From Armigeres subalbatus (taxonomy: Eukaryota > Arthropoda > Insecta > Diptera > Culicidae), in contig NC_085141.1 in assembly GCF_024139115.2 (NCBI RefSeq), positions 179,316,994 to 179,380,993 of the forward strand: 64,000 bases of DNA, read 5' to 3'. The translations under genes were made by a program, and so were the position numbers. Positions 23,801-34,900 of this stretch are shown here, piece by piece (within the stretch, counting starts at the first letter, position 1; each line of letters begins with the position of its first letter). Under the pieces are notes generated by a model, which was given only the letters and a program-made list of their open reading frames with translations, ran no database searches and was not told the DNA's origin.

Positions 23801-23850
23801 AGTTGATCGGTACGGTGGCGACGCGGCGGCACTGTACTCTTGGGCAATGA
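20838..23850 (-). pseudogene. BEL/Pao LTR retrotransposon remnant (pol, possibly gag-protease), reverse transcriptase missing
   Basis: The minus strand carries BEL/Pao-type pol pieces in several frames. From C- to N-terminal direction these start with the integrase C-terminal domain (about 20850-21054, RRRWFRKG, LEPGDLLLVIEDGKRN). The integrase core follows (about 21020-21590; ITEARAIVNSRPITYIPL, SAEQEVLTSNHFLLF, LRVYSDSGTNSVG, VTHTEMDYF). A degraded zinc-binding part lies at about 21600-21750 and an RNase H-like region at about 22220-22400 (LRSDSQRY, RLNFADASTK). Upstream to about 23850 are weaker gag/protease-like frames. Only about 350 bp separates the RNase H region from the putative protease side, so the RT domain is missing. 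Many stops and frameshifts make it inactive. No LTRs were identified. Confidence 0.75.
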
Positions 23851-26272
23851 AATAAAAGTTAATAATTTTTGTTATGACTGGCACGGTTGATGTTTTGTCA
23901 GGCAATTATTTGTTTTGTCGGGTCAAATCGCCCTGGGTGGCAACGCGGCTATCCCGAAATTGCGAACAAGGAACGTTGTGCCGGTCGAAGCACGGAGGAA
24001 CCCCTTCCTTACATGCTTGTGTACGCCTAAAGTAAGGGTGATGTATTGGTCGTAAATTTTACGTTGTGTAGACGTTTTCACTTATCGTTTTGCGTGTCGG
24101 TCGGTTGTTACTGCGGCTTGTACATGGCGGAATGAATTAGTTTTCGACATGCATGCAAGTGTTTGCAAAGTACTGAATTCCGAATGAAATCTAATAATGT
24201 AACTCCACCTCGGTGCAAGATCGTCATGATGGAGGAGGCTCCGAGCGCCTAGGATCCGTGATGAGCAAACCTATCCATCGTTTTGCTATTCGATGTGAGA
24301 CAGATGCTCCTTATCTGATTTAATACTTTTCCGCTTTATTGACATTCATGAGAGATGATTTATGCAAGACAAGCAATTTCAATCGTTCAATATCGTACTG
24401 CTGTCTGCTTGCTTCATACCCGACGGACCGAATCATTCCAGTTCGAAGCTTATCGACTCTTCAGATTTGAGCAGAAACCAAGCAGCGCAGACACGCCAAG
24501 AATTCGTCCCGGCAAATGGCACGTGGTTCGGAAGGAGAAACGATTTGTCATGGGAATGAAAATGGAAGAATAATTAGTAGAAAATAGCATTCCCATTGGA
24601 TGGCGCTGCACCTTTGGACCGGCTCGGAAAAGTTTGTTCCCGGGTGGTGATGCTATCAGATATCAGGATTTAATTAAATTAGAGCAGGTGAATGGTTTCT
24701 TTCCGCAGTCTTGGGTCGACCCTTCGAGGGCCACTCGCAAAGAAGGAAGATGTTGCAATTTATTACTGCTCCTCGCCCGACGAAAGGCTACCGGGAAGTT
24801 TTCTTTGGGTGCTCTTCCGTAATCGAAAGGGCCATTGCAGAAGAAGTGCTGCAGCAGTACATACCTTTCCTCCCGAGACAACAGGTCCATCGGACAGGTC
24901 GAGCCAGCAGGGACTCCTGCTTGAGGAAATAACACTTTACACAGAAGGAACGGCGATGTCTTACTACGACGGTGGTGGCATAGTGCTGCACGTACGTGAG
25001 CGTGTCAGGAATACATTTCACGTGCTTTGCCTTCCAGGTTCATATTTAATTCAATCCACCCGATCGGTGAGGACGGTAGATTGCCTGATTTCAATAATTA
25101 ATACCATTGTTTATTAACTTACAGGACTGCAGACGAAAGTAGACTGATATACATAGTTGTCGCACATTCTGTGAAATTGTGGTGCGACGGGAATACTTTA
25201 TTGTTCTCGGCGCGCTGCTCCAAATTAAAGGTTCCCCGTAAATATATGGTTTTCCAAGTTGAGTACATGCTGGAAAGCGATCTATAATTCAAGTGCACAA
25301 TGGATGGCTCAAACTGTTGAAATGAATTTAAAAAAAATGCGTTCCATGCATTGGTATATGCAAATTGAACTTATTCAAATGGAAACAAAATAGTTCATAA
25401 TAGCATAGTGCATCGAATTTTTAGTTAAAAAATCCATCGACAGTTTGACTACTTTGTATTTTATGATAAGCATCACAAAATTATTTATATTGATTTCATA
25501 AAATTTCCGACGATATTAAATCTCTGCTCTATAACATCTATACAGTGTTGAAGGACAACAATGCGCTGCAAATAAAAAAAACTCGAAGAATTCCGGAGAA
25601 ATGTCGTATACAGGCCTACATTTGCATAAACTCATCATCATTAGTTTTCAACGGCCTCGACGACCTAAAAGTGCGGGTTCCGATGGTTGTGGATTGAAGC
25701 TCGCGAATATTTTCAAACTTGGTCTGGGCGACAAAATCCGAAAATACCGGACCTAACTAAATATACTGAGTCGACTGAACATGGATCAATATGATTGGAT
25801 AAGTTCGTAGTAATCGGAGCTCAAAACGAAAAATGTGGAGTGGCATCCCTGCCGCTCTCCGAACAAGATTTTTCAATTGTTCAACAGTAGAGACCAAATA
25901 GCTTATTGCACGATAACAGCATCATTGACAGGATAGGGTAAACATGTCATACAGTACGCCATTCAAACAAATAAGTAACACAATAACAAAAAGACTCTAC
26001 AGGTGGACACACACGCTACACTATCTTGAACTTATAATTTTTTTTTTTCTATTATATGAAAATTCAAAAATAAGAAAAATTTAAAAAATTGAAAATTTAA
26101 AGATTTTAAATCTACAATTTAAAACTTTATTTTCTTTTATTTTTAAAAATTTTGGTTTAATAAATATTTAGATTTCCTTTTTTTTATTCCAAATTTTAAA
26201 ATTCTGTTTTTTTTAATATTAAAATTTTTATTTTTTTTTTCCTTTAATTTTTTTATTTTTTATTTCTATAAT
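23851..26272. other. No recognised gene; GC-richer unique block then AT-rich tract
   Basis: A unique GC-richer block spans about 24340-25130 with several overlapping short frames on both strands, none with a recognised domain. From about 26040 to 26280 the sequence is almost pure A/T with long T runs. Confidence 0.35.
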
Positions 26273-26406
26273 TTTTTTGCCTTTCTCGTATACAAAGTAT
26301 ACGTAAAGGCTATAGGATCACTCCAAAACCGAACTTTAGAAAGAAGGCTCGGAGATCCATAGTGTTATATACCAATCGACTCAGCTCGACAAATTGAGGT
26401 GATGTC

Positions 26407-26453
<47 letters not shown>

Positions 26454-26820
26454 AAAAATGTGAGACACACTTTTTGGTACTTAGCATTATTCGATTTGCT
26501 CGCAACAAGTTGCAGTCGACGCGAATTACGGTCTATTTGTTTCCTATTGAAAATTGGCCTGATCGGCCATTGCGTTCCAAAGTCATAGAAAAAACATTGT
26601 TTTTCTGCCAAGGCTACTTGGAAAAAAAAATTCAACAACGAAAAAAAAAATTTTTGTTTGAAGATTGCAGCTATGCATTCTAATGACCGCAAATGCATAT
26701 GAAATAATGGAAAAAGTAAAATTTATCCCTTTAAAGTGCTATTTCGACCTCTCTTATGTGTTTTTCTTATTTTTTTAATGCGCGAGAAAAGCACCATTAA
26801 CGCTAGGTGGATTGATCTGG
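26273..26820 (+). repeat. GCCTTTCTCG interspersed repeat with TG microsatellite
   Basis: This is the most complete copy of the family in the window. It runs from TTTGCCTTTCTCGTATAC near 26279, through ATAGTGTTATATACCAATCG and CTCGCAACAAGTTGCAGTCG, to GCGAGAAAAGCACCATTAAC and GCTAGGTGGATTGATCTGG. A (TG)n microsatellite occupies 26411-26451. No coding potential. Confidence 0.75.
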
Positions 26821-27920
26821 CTTTTTTTTAATCTGAATTTTTAAAACCTTGAAAACTTATTTATTTACAATTTATTTATTTATAACTACACGAACCTGCC
26901 CGATATTGCTCGGGTCGTTTAGTTGATTGCAGCGTCGCACTCTAGATCGATTTCAGTTAGAGAGATTTCTTGAGAACTCATTAACACGTAGTAATTATAC
27001 ATTTTTTCAACTTTCTCAACGAGCTGATCTATCTTTTTATACATAGGTATTAAAAAATTTCAAATTTAAAAGTCCAAAAATTAAAGAATCCACAAATTAA
27101 AAAAAAATTAAGTTTTAAAATTTGAAATTTAGCCTATTTAAAGATATGATCTTAAAAAACTGCTCAAAATTGAAATATTTTATAAAAAAAATTGTTTGAT
27201 TAGGTTCAGGAAGTACAAAACTACCATACAATATCATAACTTTTAAAATAATGAAGTTTGATATGTCGCATGATGGTATTCGCCTATTTTCGTGTAGGGA
27301 CCCCGAAACGAAATAATCCACAAAATAAATACATAAATGGGTATTTCTTTCCACAAAAAATTGAAAACTTTCCACGAAAAAATTAATAAAGAGCAAAAAA
27401 ATAAGAAAATTTTCATAAGAAATACAAAAAAGCTATTAAATTGATAAAATTTTCCATGAACTTTAAACGCTTTTAAACAGGGTTCCGACTTTTCGTATCG
27501 ATGAGACCAAAGCAAGCGTTTTTCGGACCCAGGGAGAATCTATTTTCATTGTTTAATAGTGAGGAACATCAGCATCCTGTGCTCCTGAGAATGAGTGAGG
27601 ATTACGGGGTCATCTACGGAAAAATGTTCAGTCTTATTGCTTTTTATATTTCTTCATGGAAATTTTCATTTTTTCGTGGAAAGTTTCTAATTTTTTGTGG
27701 AAAATTTTGTAATTGTTTAATGCTAATATTGATTTATTTTTGGTAATTTTGTATTTTTTCGGTGGAATATTTTGATTTCTTTATGGAAAATTCTTCTTTT
27801 ATAATTGCAAGTTTTGCTTTTAAAAGTGCTAATTTATTTTTGTTTTGGGGAAAATTCTTGATTGTTTATGGAAATTTTGCTTTATTTGTGGAAATTTTAT
27901 AGTTTTTTATTGCTCATACC
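26821..27920. other. AT-rich DNA with degenerate TTTATGGAAATTTT-type repeats
   Basis: No gene was recognised. From about 27280 to 27900 the sequence shows irregular recurrence of GGAAATTTT/AAAATTTTCC motifs spaced about 24-30 bp, which may be an old member of the 24-bp array family. Short frames are low-complexity. Confidence 0.4.
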
Positions 27921-28676
27921 TGTAGTGGATTTTACAAATAACAAAAAACTAATAAATAAATTAAAGAAAAATATATCTATCTCCTATAGACTTTTATTAT
28001 TGGGAAATCGGACCTTTTCGATTGTTAGTCTACTTTTCTACACCTCGTACGTTCCACTCTTGATCTTGTTTAGGCGCAAACTTTCTCCCTCATCATTTAC
28101 CGTTAGGCGTACGTTTCCCTTCTTCTGTATGCTACAAGAGCGTCGTTGCATACGAATTCGCTGCGACATCAATTCGTTTATTGATGCAACACCTATACAT
28201 GTTGCAACATTTCTCGCGGTTATAAAAGGATGCAACATCGAAGACCGTGTCATTCCATTGACGATTTTCGGAGCGAGCAGACCAGCAGCCCAGCAGTCAT
28301 CAGCCAGCCCAGCAGTAACCAGCCAGCCCAGCAGCCAGCTCAGCAGTCATCAGCCAGCCCAGCAAACACCACCCACTAGAAGCAGTTCAGCAGAAGTGGT
28401 AGCGAGTTCGGCAGCAGCTTGAATGCTAAGAGCTGAGCGATAGGCCGCGGACCGACGATCAGCGCACCGAGTGATAAGCCTCGGACAATCATCGAACCGA
28501 GCGATTGGTCTCGACGGGTGTACCTAAAACCTAGTTGCCGTGCCATAGGAGCCTAGAAACCGCAGAAGCGCGTCATATTCTTTCGTTGAATAACAGTACC
28601 ACTCAGTTCACTCAGTCGGTTCCGGCTACGAACCTTCCGATGTCGGACCAAGGCAGCGAAATGCTGAGTCACGACA
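27921..28676 (+). mobile_element. Solo LTR, TG...CA ends, 5-bp target duplication
   Basis: The 756-bp segment begins TGTAGTGGATTTTAC and ends GAGTCACGACA, with ATACC immediately before (27916-27920) and after (28677-28681). The same AT-rich, GGAAATTTT-type DNA lies on either side. TG/CA ends and a 5-bp duplication are the signature of an LTR left by recombination between two LTRs. The interior has a GC-rich transcribed-like half with repeated CAGCCCAGCAG motifs (about 28280-28370). No internal retrotransposon region is attached. Superfamily (Ty3/gypsy or BEL/Pao most likely) cannot be decided without a search. Confidence 0.85.
28221..28228 (+). promoter_or_regulatory. TATA box of the solo LTR
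   Basis: TATAAAAG lies in the middle of the LTR, preceded by GTTGCAACAT motifs and followed about 30 bp later by CATTCCATTGACG, a plausible start site. Solo LTRs can keep promoter activity; whether this one does is unknown. Confidence 0.55.
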
Positions 28677-28681
28677 ATACC

Positions 28682-29414
28682 CTGATTTCTTTATTGGCAA
28701 TTTTGTATTTTTATGGAACATTTTTATTTATTAAGGGGGTGTTTATTTAGATTTTAGTCTGCGGTAACCGATGATATCGATCAACAGCTGCATTTCATCG
28801 ATAAGTGGCTCTGGCACTCTTGATTAGGCAAACTTAAGCTTAAAATTCGTTGCAACCGTATGTGTGGATCTCAGAATACTTCGGATGCCGTGAAAGCTTC
28901 TGCAGGCAAGTCCGCTGGAATAAAGCTCGAGCTATTTTATATCTGGACGCATAGTTTGTTTTCTTACATCGTTTCTAGTGGTCAATTTTTGAATATTTTT
29001 AGAGCAAAATGTTAGGGACGCTTTTCTCCCCCAGCATAAAAAAATTTGAATTAAGAAAAGATGTCTTGCATGAAAGTTTCAAGAAAGAAACTGAATTTTG
29101 GGCACTCATTCATCAACAAAAGTGGCCAGTTTACTTAAATTTTCTTGATTTCATAAGCATCCTTTTTGTCTTTTCGACCATTTGTCATTTGACCTTTAGT
29201 CCTTTAAACCATTTGTCATAGATTCGAAAATCAAACGGATGATGCACTGCCGTAATCTGAAAAAGTGACGTTTTCCGAAAATGGTGTTATCGAGTTGTAC
29301 TCATCGTGCTCTTTAACAGAAAAATGGTAAACTAGTATGTTGTAATTTGGCGCATACATCATTTTTTCATAAACGGCAGTGCAGGATATATTGCATGAAT
29401 AACATTAAAACATT
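28682..29414. other. No recognised gene
   Basis: AT-rich remnant of the flanking repeat to about 28750, then unique sequence. A minus-to-plus scan shows no domain. The ATTTGTCATTTGACC-type motifs near 29180-29220 resemble the short modular repeats elsewhere. Confidence 0.35.
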
Positions 29415-29548
29415 ACTTGTCATAAGACGAGCTCGTACAATTCCATTTAATTCCACCACTTGATTGTACCTTTGACAGATACGTATTTCGACCTCAACAG
29501 TAAGGCCATCTTAAGTGTCTCGTAGTTGACTCGACTCAAAGCTCAAAA
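29415..29548 (+). mobile_element. GTCATAAGACGAG retroposon, copy 1
   Basis: The sequence starts ACTTGTCATAAGACGAGC, passes through the family module GACAGATACGTATTTCGACC and TCAACAGTAAGGCC, and ends GCTCAAAATAATTTTCTTA. Start, module and end match the copy at 42583-42858. No clear target duplication was seen for this copy. Confidence 0.65.
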
Positions 29549-31155
29549 TAATTTTCTTAACTTGTGCACTGCTTCAATGATCAGCTTATATTGTCCGTCA
29601 CGTTTTTATTTTTCTAGATTATTCCAAATGACTCAGTTCGATGAGTTGTACTAATATCTGTTCAAATATTCAAGTTCGATTTTAACTTCGCAACTTCTCC
29701 TTCGGTGGTCTCCATCAAAGATAGCAGACGAAGGAACCATTATCTAGAATTCTGATTGCCACCATAACAGAGAACAGAAAAAAGCGTTCTTATCCTGATC
29801 GCGGCAAACTCGGGACTGCTCCTGCCCCACCGCGGTAATAAGCCAACCTAAAACAATTTATTACTGCTTGCACTTCTTCTCCGGTTGTTGGTTGCTACAC
29901 ATTTCCAGACTAAGTCCAGCTTAATCCGCTAGCTATCTTATCGGTTGCTGGTTGTCCCCCGTGGACGACAACGACCGGAGAGTAGCAGTCGCAGCCAAGA
30001 CGACGACGACCACGACAACGATGTAACTGGATACAACTCATTAAATTTAAATTTTTATTATCTTAACAAGCCACCATCGACGACGCCACCATCGCAACGA
30101 AGTAGGTAAAGAAGCTACTGTTTCGGTACGAGTGTCCTCCTGAGCCAAGCCAGGGTTAGATCTAGGTCGGTAGTTAACCTTCTGTGCAAATAAAAACACG
30201 ACCAGATCCACGTCTGCCGGTGGGGACTGCACTATTAAAAAAGATGCTAAAGTACGGTGCTAGTTGGTACCAGCAGAATGAATTTAAGATTAAAGCTTGC
30301 CCAAGCTTTGCAAAAACCAACCAAAATTGTTGGAAACTCATTGCAGAATCGGCCGTAAACAAACAAAGGTTCGGAAGCTGGTGCTGCTGCTGTAGCCTAA
30401 ACAGTGGACAGAAAAGAATGATAGCATAAGAACGTTGTTGGCTGGCCGTTGGCAGTTGGCACTTACCCCGCCTTGACTCGGTGGCACTGCTGGAGCGGGG
30501 ACAATAAAGAAGGAAGAAATCGAGGGCCCCCTTCGTTGGTTGGCTGGCTGTTTGGCAATTAGTCCGAACGTGCCTCGCGAAAAGTGGAGATAACAGCGCA
30601 CAGAAAATGAAATAAAGCTTGGGAGGTGAAACGGCTTCCGTTGCGTTCCGTTGTAGGTGGGAAAGCAGCAAAGTGGCCATTCGTACGCCAGTGGCTAATC
30701 TCATAATTCCCTCTTACAATTACTCAGACGTAGGGTAGTAGTTGCAGAGACTTACGGCGAGTTTATCAGGTGGCTCTTGGGGTCCTTTTTATCTTAGGAT
30801 TGATGGAAATTGAAATTGATACGTGACTGAAGCGATCCGAGCGCTTTAACCATTATTGGTTCTGTGTTTATCAAATTTTACAAAGCCGCGGAGTACCGAT
30901 ATTTTTGTATCTCTATGATTTAGTATAGTAATAAAAATGAATTTTATACTGCAATTAAGAATAAATTATGAAATAGGTCAATATGTAATGATATTAATTA
31001 CTATTAACTACTTCTGAAGTAAAGCAGCCCATGGCTAAAACTTCATTAAAGAAGAAAAACATGGAAACTGTATCTAGCGGTAAAGGAGATCCGATAGGCT
31101 AAAACGCAATATATTAATAACACTTGTCTTTATCATCACACTCATATCATAACTA
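29549..31155. other. No recognised gene; GC-richer unique block
   Basis: The 29700-30720 part is GC-richer with CGACGACGACCAC-like simple stretches and short frames on both strands. A 176-residue minus-strand frame at 30174-30704 has no recognised motif. It could be conserved non-coding DNA. Confidence 0.35.
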
Positions 31156-31200
31156 ATGTTTTTTTATTTCTTATTTTTTCAGGTAAGTGTTAAATCTCAA

Positions 31201-31419
31201 ATGGTCATCACCAATGTTGAAACGCAACAAGGTATATTCGAACTTAAACCGAATTACAAAGCACAACGATCGGATTTCATTTGGGTAGTCCCTTATGCAT
31301 TACAATTTATTCATTTATCAATATTTGACGATATCGAGTATGAGATTTTATTTAAATTCGAAAGTCATGATAAAGAAAGAACTTTCATAAAATCAGCAGT
31401 AATTCAAACATTAACATAA
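31201..31419 (+). CDS. Unidentified small ORF, possible decayed coding segment 1
   Basis: The frame runs from ATG at 31201 to a stop, 72 codons; the open frame extends upstream into a T-rich tract ending in CAG, which resembles a splice acceptor. The product is mixed charged and aromatic (ELKPNYKAQRSDFIWVV, then DDIEYEILFKFESHDKERTF) and looks more protein-like than most chance frames here, but I recognise no family. Two further open frames follow directly in the other two phases (31439-31684 and 31674-31874), as expected from a frameshifted remnant of a longer coding sequence. It could be a pseudogene, an exon, or part of an old integrated element. Confidence 0.25.
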   Translation: MVITNVETQQGIFELKPNYKAQRSDFIWVVPYALQFIHLSIFDDIEYEILFKFESHDKERTFIKSAVIQTLT

Positions 31420-31438
31420 ACATTGTAAATACCGATGC

Positions 31439-31874
31439 ATGATTTGTAACGGAAAGTACCAAGGTCTCCAAAAAACATGGAACGGTAACTTTGAGCTTCC
31501 AGATCTCAGCCGTTTTTCAATCAAATCTACTGATTTTATCACAGAAGAATCTGCGGGATATCAAAAATTGGCTACTGAAGGCAGATTGCATTTTCATGTA
31601 ATAGCCACTGAGACTCGGATGGTTCCGTCCCACTCAACATGCACAAGTAACTCGAACTTCGAGATTCGAGGATTTGCTACATGAGCTTTTGGGATTTCCT
31701 TATGGAATTTTGAAAAACATCGTAGAATTTGGGGAAATCGAGCATTATAACCGTGCATTTCGTAGTTTCTACTCTGTGAATGATCAGAACAATCGCAATT
31801 GCACAGGGAACCAATGGGCCTTCAATGGAATCCAACCTCAATGCACACAGATCAAGGGTTCTAATATTTTTTAA
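31439..31874 (+). pseudogene. Unidentified ORFs continuing the 31201 frame in other phases
   Basis: Two frames overlap by 11 bp: 31439-31684 (81 codons; LPDLSRFSIKSTDFITEES, YQKLATEGRLHFHVIATE) and 31674-31874 (66 codons; LGFPYGILKNIVEFGEIEHY). Neither matches a family I know. Their succession with the frame at 31201 across all three phases suggests a single decayed coding region, but this is inference. The cluster ends just before array C. Confidence 0.2.
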
Positions 31875-31914
31875 TTGGTCGATACCAGCGCAGAATTCCA
31901 GAAAGAACCTTTGT

Positions 31915-34900
31915 GTTAGTTTGTGGAGGAACTCTTGAAGGAATTCTAGAAGGAACTACTAGAGAAAATCCAGAACGAACTTCTGGAGGAATACTCGGAG
32001 AAACAACCAGAGGTATTCCGAAAGGGCTTCTGAGATAAATTCGAAAAAAACATCTGAAGAAATTCCAAGAGGACTTTTGGGAAGAACTCCAAGAGAAAAT
32101 CATGGAGGAACTCTTCGAGAAAGTACTGAAAAAAATACAAAAAGAACTCCTGGAGTAATTTTAATAGAAAAATTTAAAGAGAAGCTCTAGCAAGAGTTGC
32201 TTCTGGAGTCCTCCAGGTATTTCTTGTGTAGTTTACCCAGGAATTCATCCCGAAGTTCCTCAAGGAATTTCTTATGGTGCTCCTTTTTGAAATATTCCAG
32301 GGATCTCTAACCCTTTGTCTGTGCTCTAGGGTCAATGTGACCCCAGGCCACTTAAAAAAGCTGTATTTTTTTGGTAGTTTGGTGAAACGCGCCGAGATCT
32401 GTCTCCTAGGTACAAATTCGATTTTTTTTTAATAAGCGCTACAGTGGGCTACCATCAAAAAACTTATGTTGTCTGTGCTCTGGGGTCATATTGACCCCAA
32501 GCTTAAATTGTTATAACTTTTTTATTGTTTGGCCAATTTTGGATTTTTTGGGCAGTTTCGAAAGATAATTTAATCATCTTTAAGGATGTTAGCTAAGATT
32601 GATCATAGATGGGTGGGTATCTTGCGGGGAGGGATTTTTGTAAATAAGAATACAAAAACAGTGATTTTTCATGTTTGTTTTACTTATATCTGAAAATCAA
32701 ACACTTTTAGAACTGCATCTTTCCAAAAAGATTATGCAGGGAGTACAGATATCATAAAGCAAATTGTTGACAAAAACTAAAAATTGTTGAACTGGTATCC
32801 AACATCATTGATCTATCCATTACGCCTTCATGCAACTGTCGGATCACCACCGAGATGAATTTCAACATAGTTATTGTCGATTTCTGGTTATATAACTGGT
32901 ACATGACAGTGCTAAATATAGTTGATTTGTTTTTACCATGTTTTCACATCTTCTAATGTTCGCCAATCTACAATATTTTTTCAAGTGGTGATGAGAAGAA
33001 TTAGAAAACATAGGTATTTTAAACGAAAAGACTCATGTTATTATGTGTGCTACTGCTTCGCATCTACTTATCTTATCTTTTAGGATTCAAGAACTCTGTC
33101 TTTCAATTTTCAATCGAAACATCCCTCGACGGACGACAAATGTTTTCATCTCTGAAGGCAGCAATTCATTTCTAATCATACCGGCGTGGAAAGGATCTTG
33201 CCCGTCCTGGACTTTCGAAATGAAATTTGGTGAGAGAATTCCATTCTATATATTATTAATTTACATTGAAACTATATGAAACTATATAATTATATTTAAA
33301 AAATAAACCATCAGGGCACCCGATTGAAGCGATTTGGACAGGAAGAGTGGAATCGCCAACTTCCTGTTGTTAACATCTCGTGGATAAAGGGCGGGCTCTT
33401 CTCCCCATCTATTGGGTCAATCTGGGAAACGAGGGCTAGATTATATTATTGTATGTACGAACTTTCTTCTGGAAGGAGATTCTCTATTCAACCCGTGGAT
33501 TCGCATAAGTGTTTCTGCTTATGGAACCACCCCACCCATTTTTGGCCCTTCATACAGGAGTTAGATGAAATACAAACAATAGTATAATCATGATCAAATC
33601 GTTTGTCAGATATGGCCAGTGCTATCGGCAGGTGCCTTGCTACAATAGATGGTAGTATCATCATCATCATCATCATCAATATGACCCCAGAGTACAGACA
33701 TAGTACATTTGTTTGGAGCACAGACAGAAGATTAAGGAATTCCTACTAGAGTTCCTCAAGGAATTCCTCCTGGAGATCGTCTAAATATTTCTCCTTCCAT
33801 AAGTCAACCGGAAATTCATCTTGGAGTTGCAATTCATCCTGGACCTTTTCCAGGAATTCCCCATGAAGTTCCTCCAGGCGTTCCTTTAAGATATTCTCCT
33901 GGAGTTCCTTCAAGCATTCCTACTGCAGTGCATCCAGGAATTCCTCCTAGAGCTGCTCCAGGAACTCCTCCTAGAGTTGCTCTAAAACTTTCTCCTGGAG
34001 TTTCTCCAGGAATTCCTCCTGGAGTAGTTCCGAAAATTTCTCCTGGTTCAGGAATTCCTCCAGGTCTTCCTGGAATTGCTCCAGGAATTCCTCCTGGAGT
34101 TGCTCCAGGAATTCCTCCTGGAGTTTCTCCAGGAATTCCTCCTGAAGTTCCTCCAGGAATTCCTCCTGGAGTTACTCCAGGAAATCCTCCCGAGTTGCTC
34201 CAGGAATTCCTCCTGAAATTTCTCCTGGAATTCCTCGTAGAAATCCTCCAGGAATTTTTTCTGGACTTCTTACAGCAATTTTTCCTGGAGTTCCTTCAGG
34301 AATACCTCCTGTAGATTCGTCAGGTATTCCTCATGGAGTTCCTCCACGAATTCCTCCTGGAGCTCTTCTAGGAATTCCTCCTAGACCCCCTCCAGAAATT
34401 CCTCCTGTAGATCCTCCAGGAATTCCTCCTGGAGATCCTCCAGGAACTCCTGCTGGAGATCATCCAAGAATTCCTTCTGGGGATCCTCCAGGAATTCCTC
34501 CTGAAGATGCTCCAAGAAATCCTCCTGCAGTTGCTCCAGGAACTCCTCCTGGAGTTGCTTCAGGAATTCTGTCTGCAGTTGCTCCAGGAACTCCTCCTGG
34601 AGTTGCTCCAGGAATTCCTCTTGGAGTTGCTCCAGGAATTCCTTCTGGAGTTGCTCCAGGAATTCCTTCTGGAGTTGCTCCAGGAATTCTTCCTGTAGTT
34701 GCTCCAAGAAATCCTCCTGAGTTGCTCCAGGAATTCCTCCTGAAGTTTCTCCAGGAATTCCTCGTAGAGTTCCTCCAGGAATTTTTCCTGGACATCTTCC
34801 AGCAATTTTTCCTGGAGTTCCTTCAGGAATACCTCCTGTAGATTTTTCAGGAATTCCTCCAGGAATTCCTCCTGGAGCTCGTCTAGGAATTCCTCCTGTA

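Noticed and set aside
24692..25117. A 141-residue gene
   Set aside because: At least four overlapping frames on both strands span the block; none has a recognisable motif.
26411..26451. A Z-DNA or regulatory TG element of interest
   Set aside because: An ordinary microsatellite that is a usual part of this interspersed repeat, also seen in the copy at 60850-61290.
32330..32500. A genuine nuclear hormone response element
   Set aside because: The palindromes occur at repeated positions of a mobile element and no target gene is near; kept only as a side note under the element.
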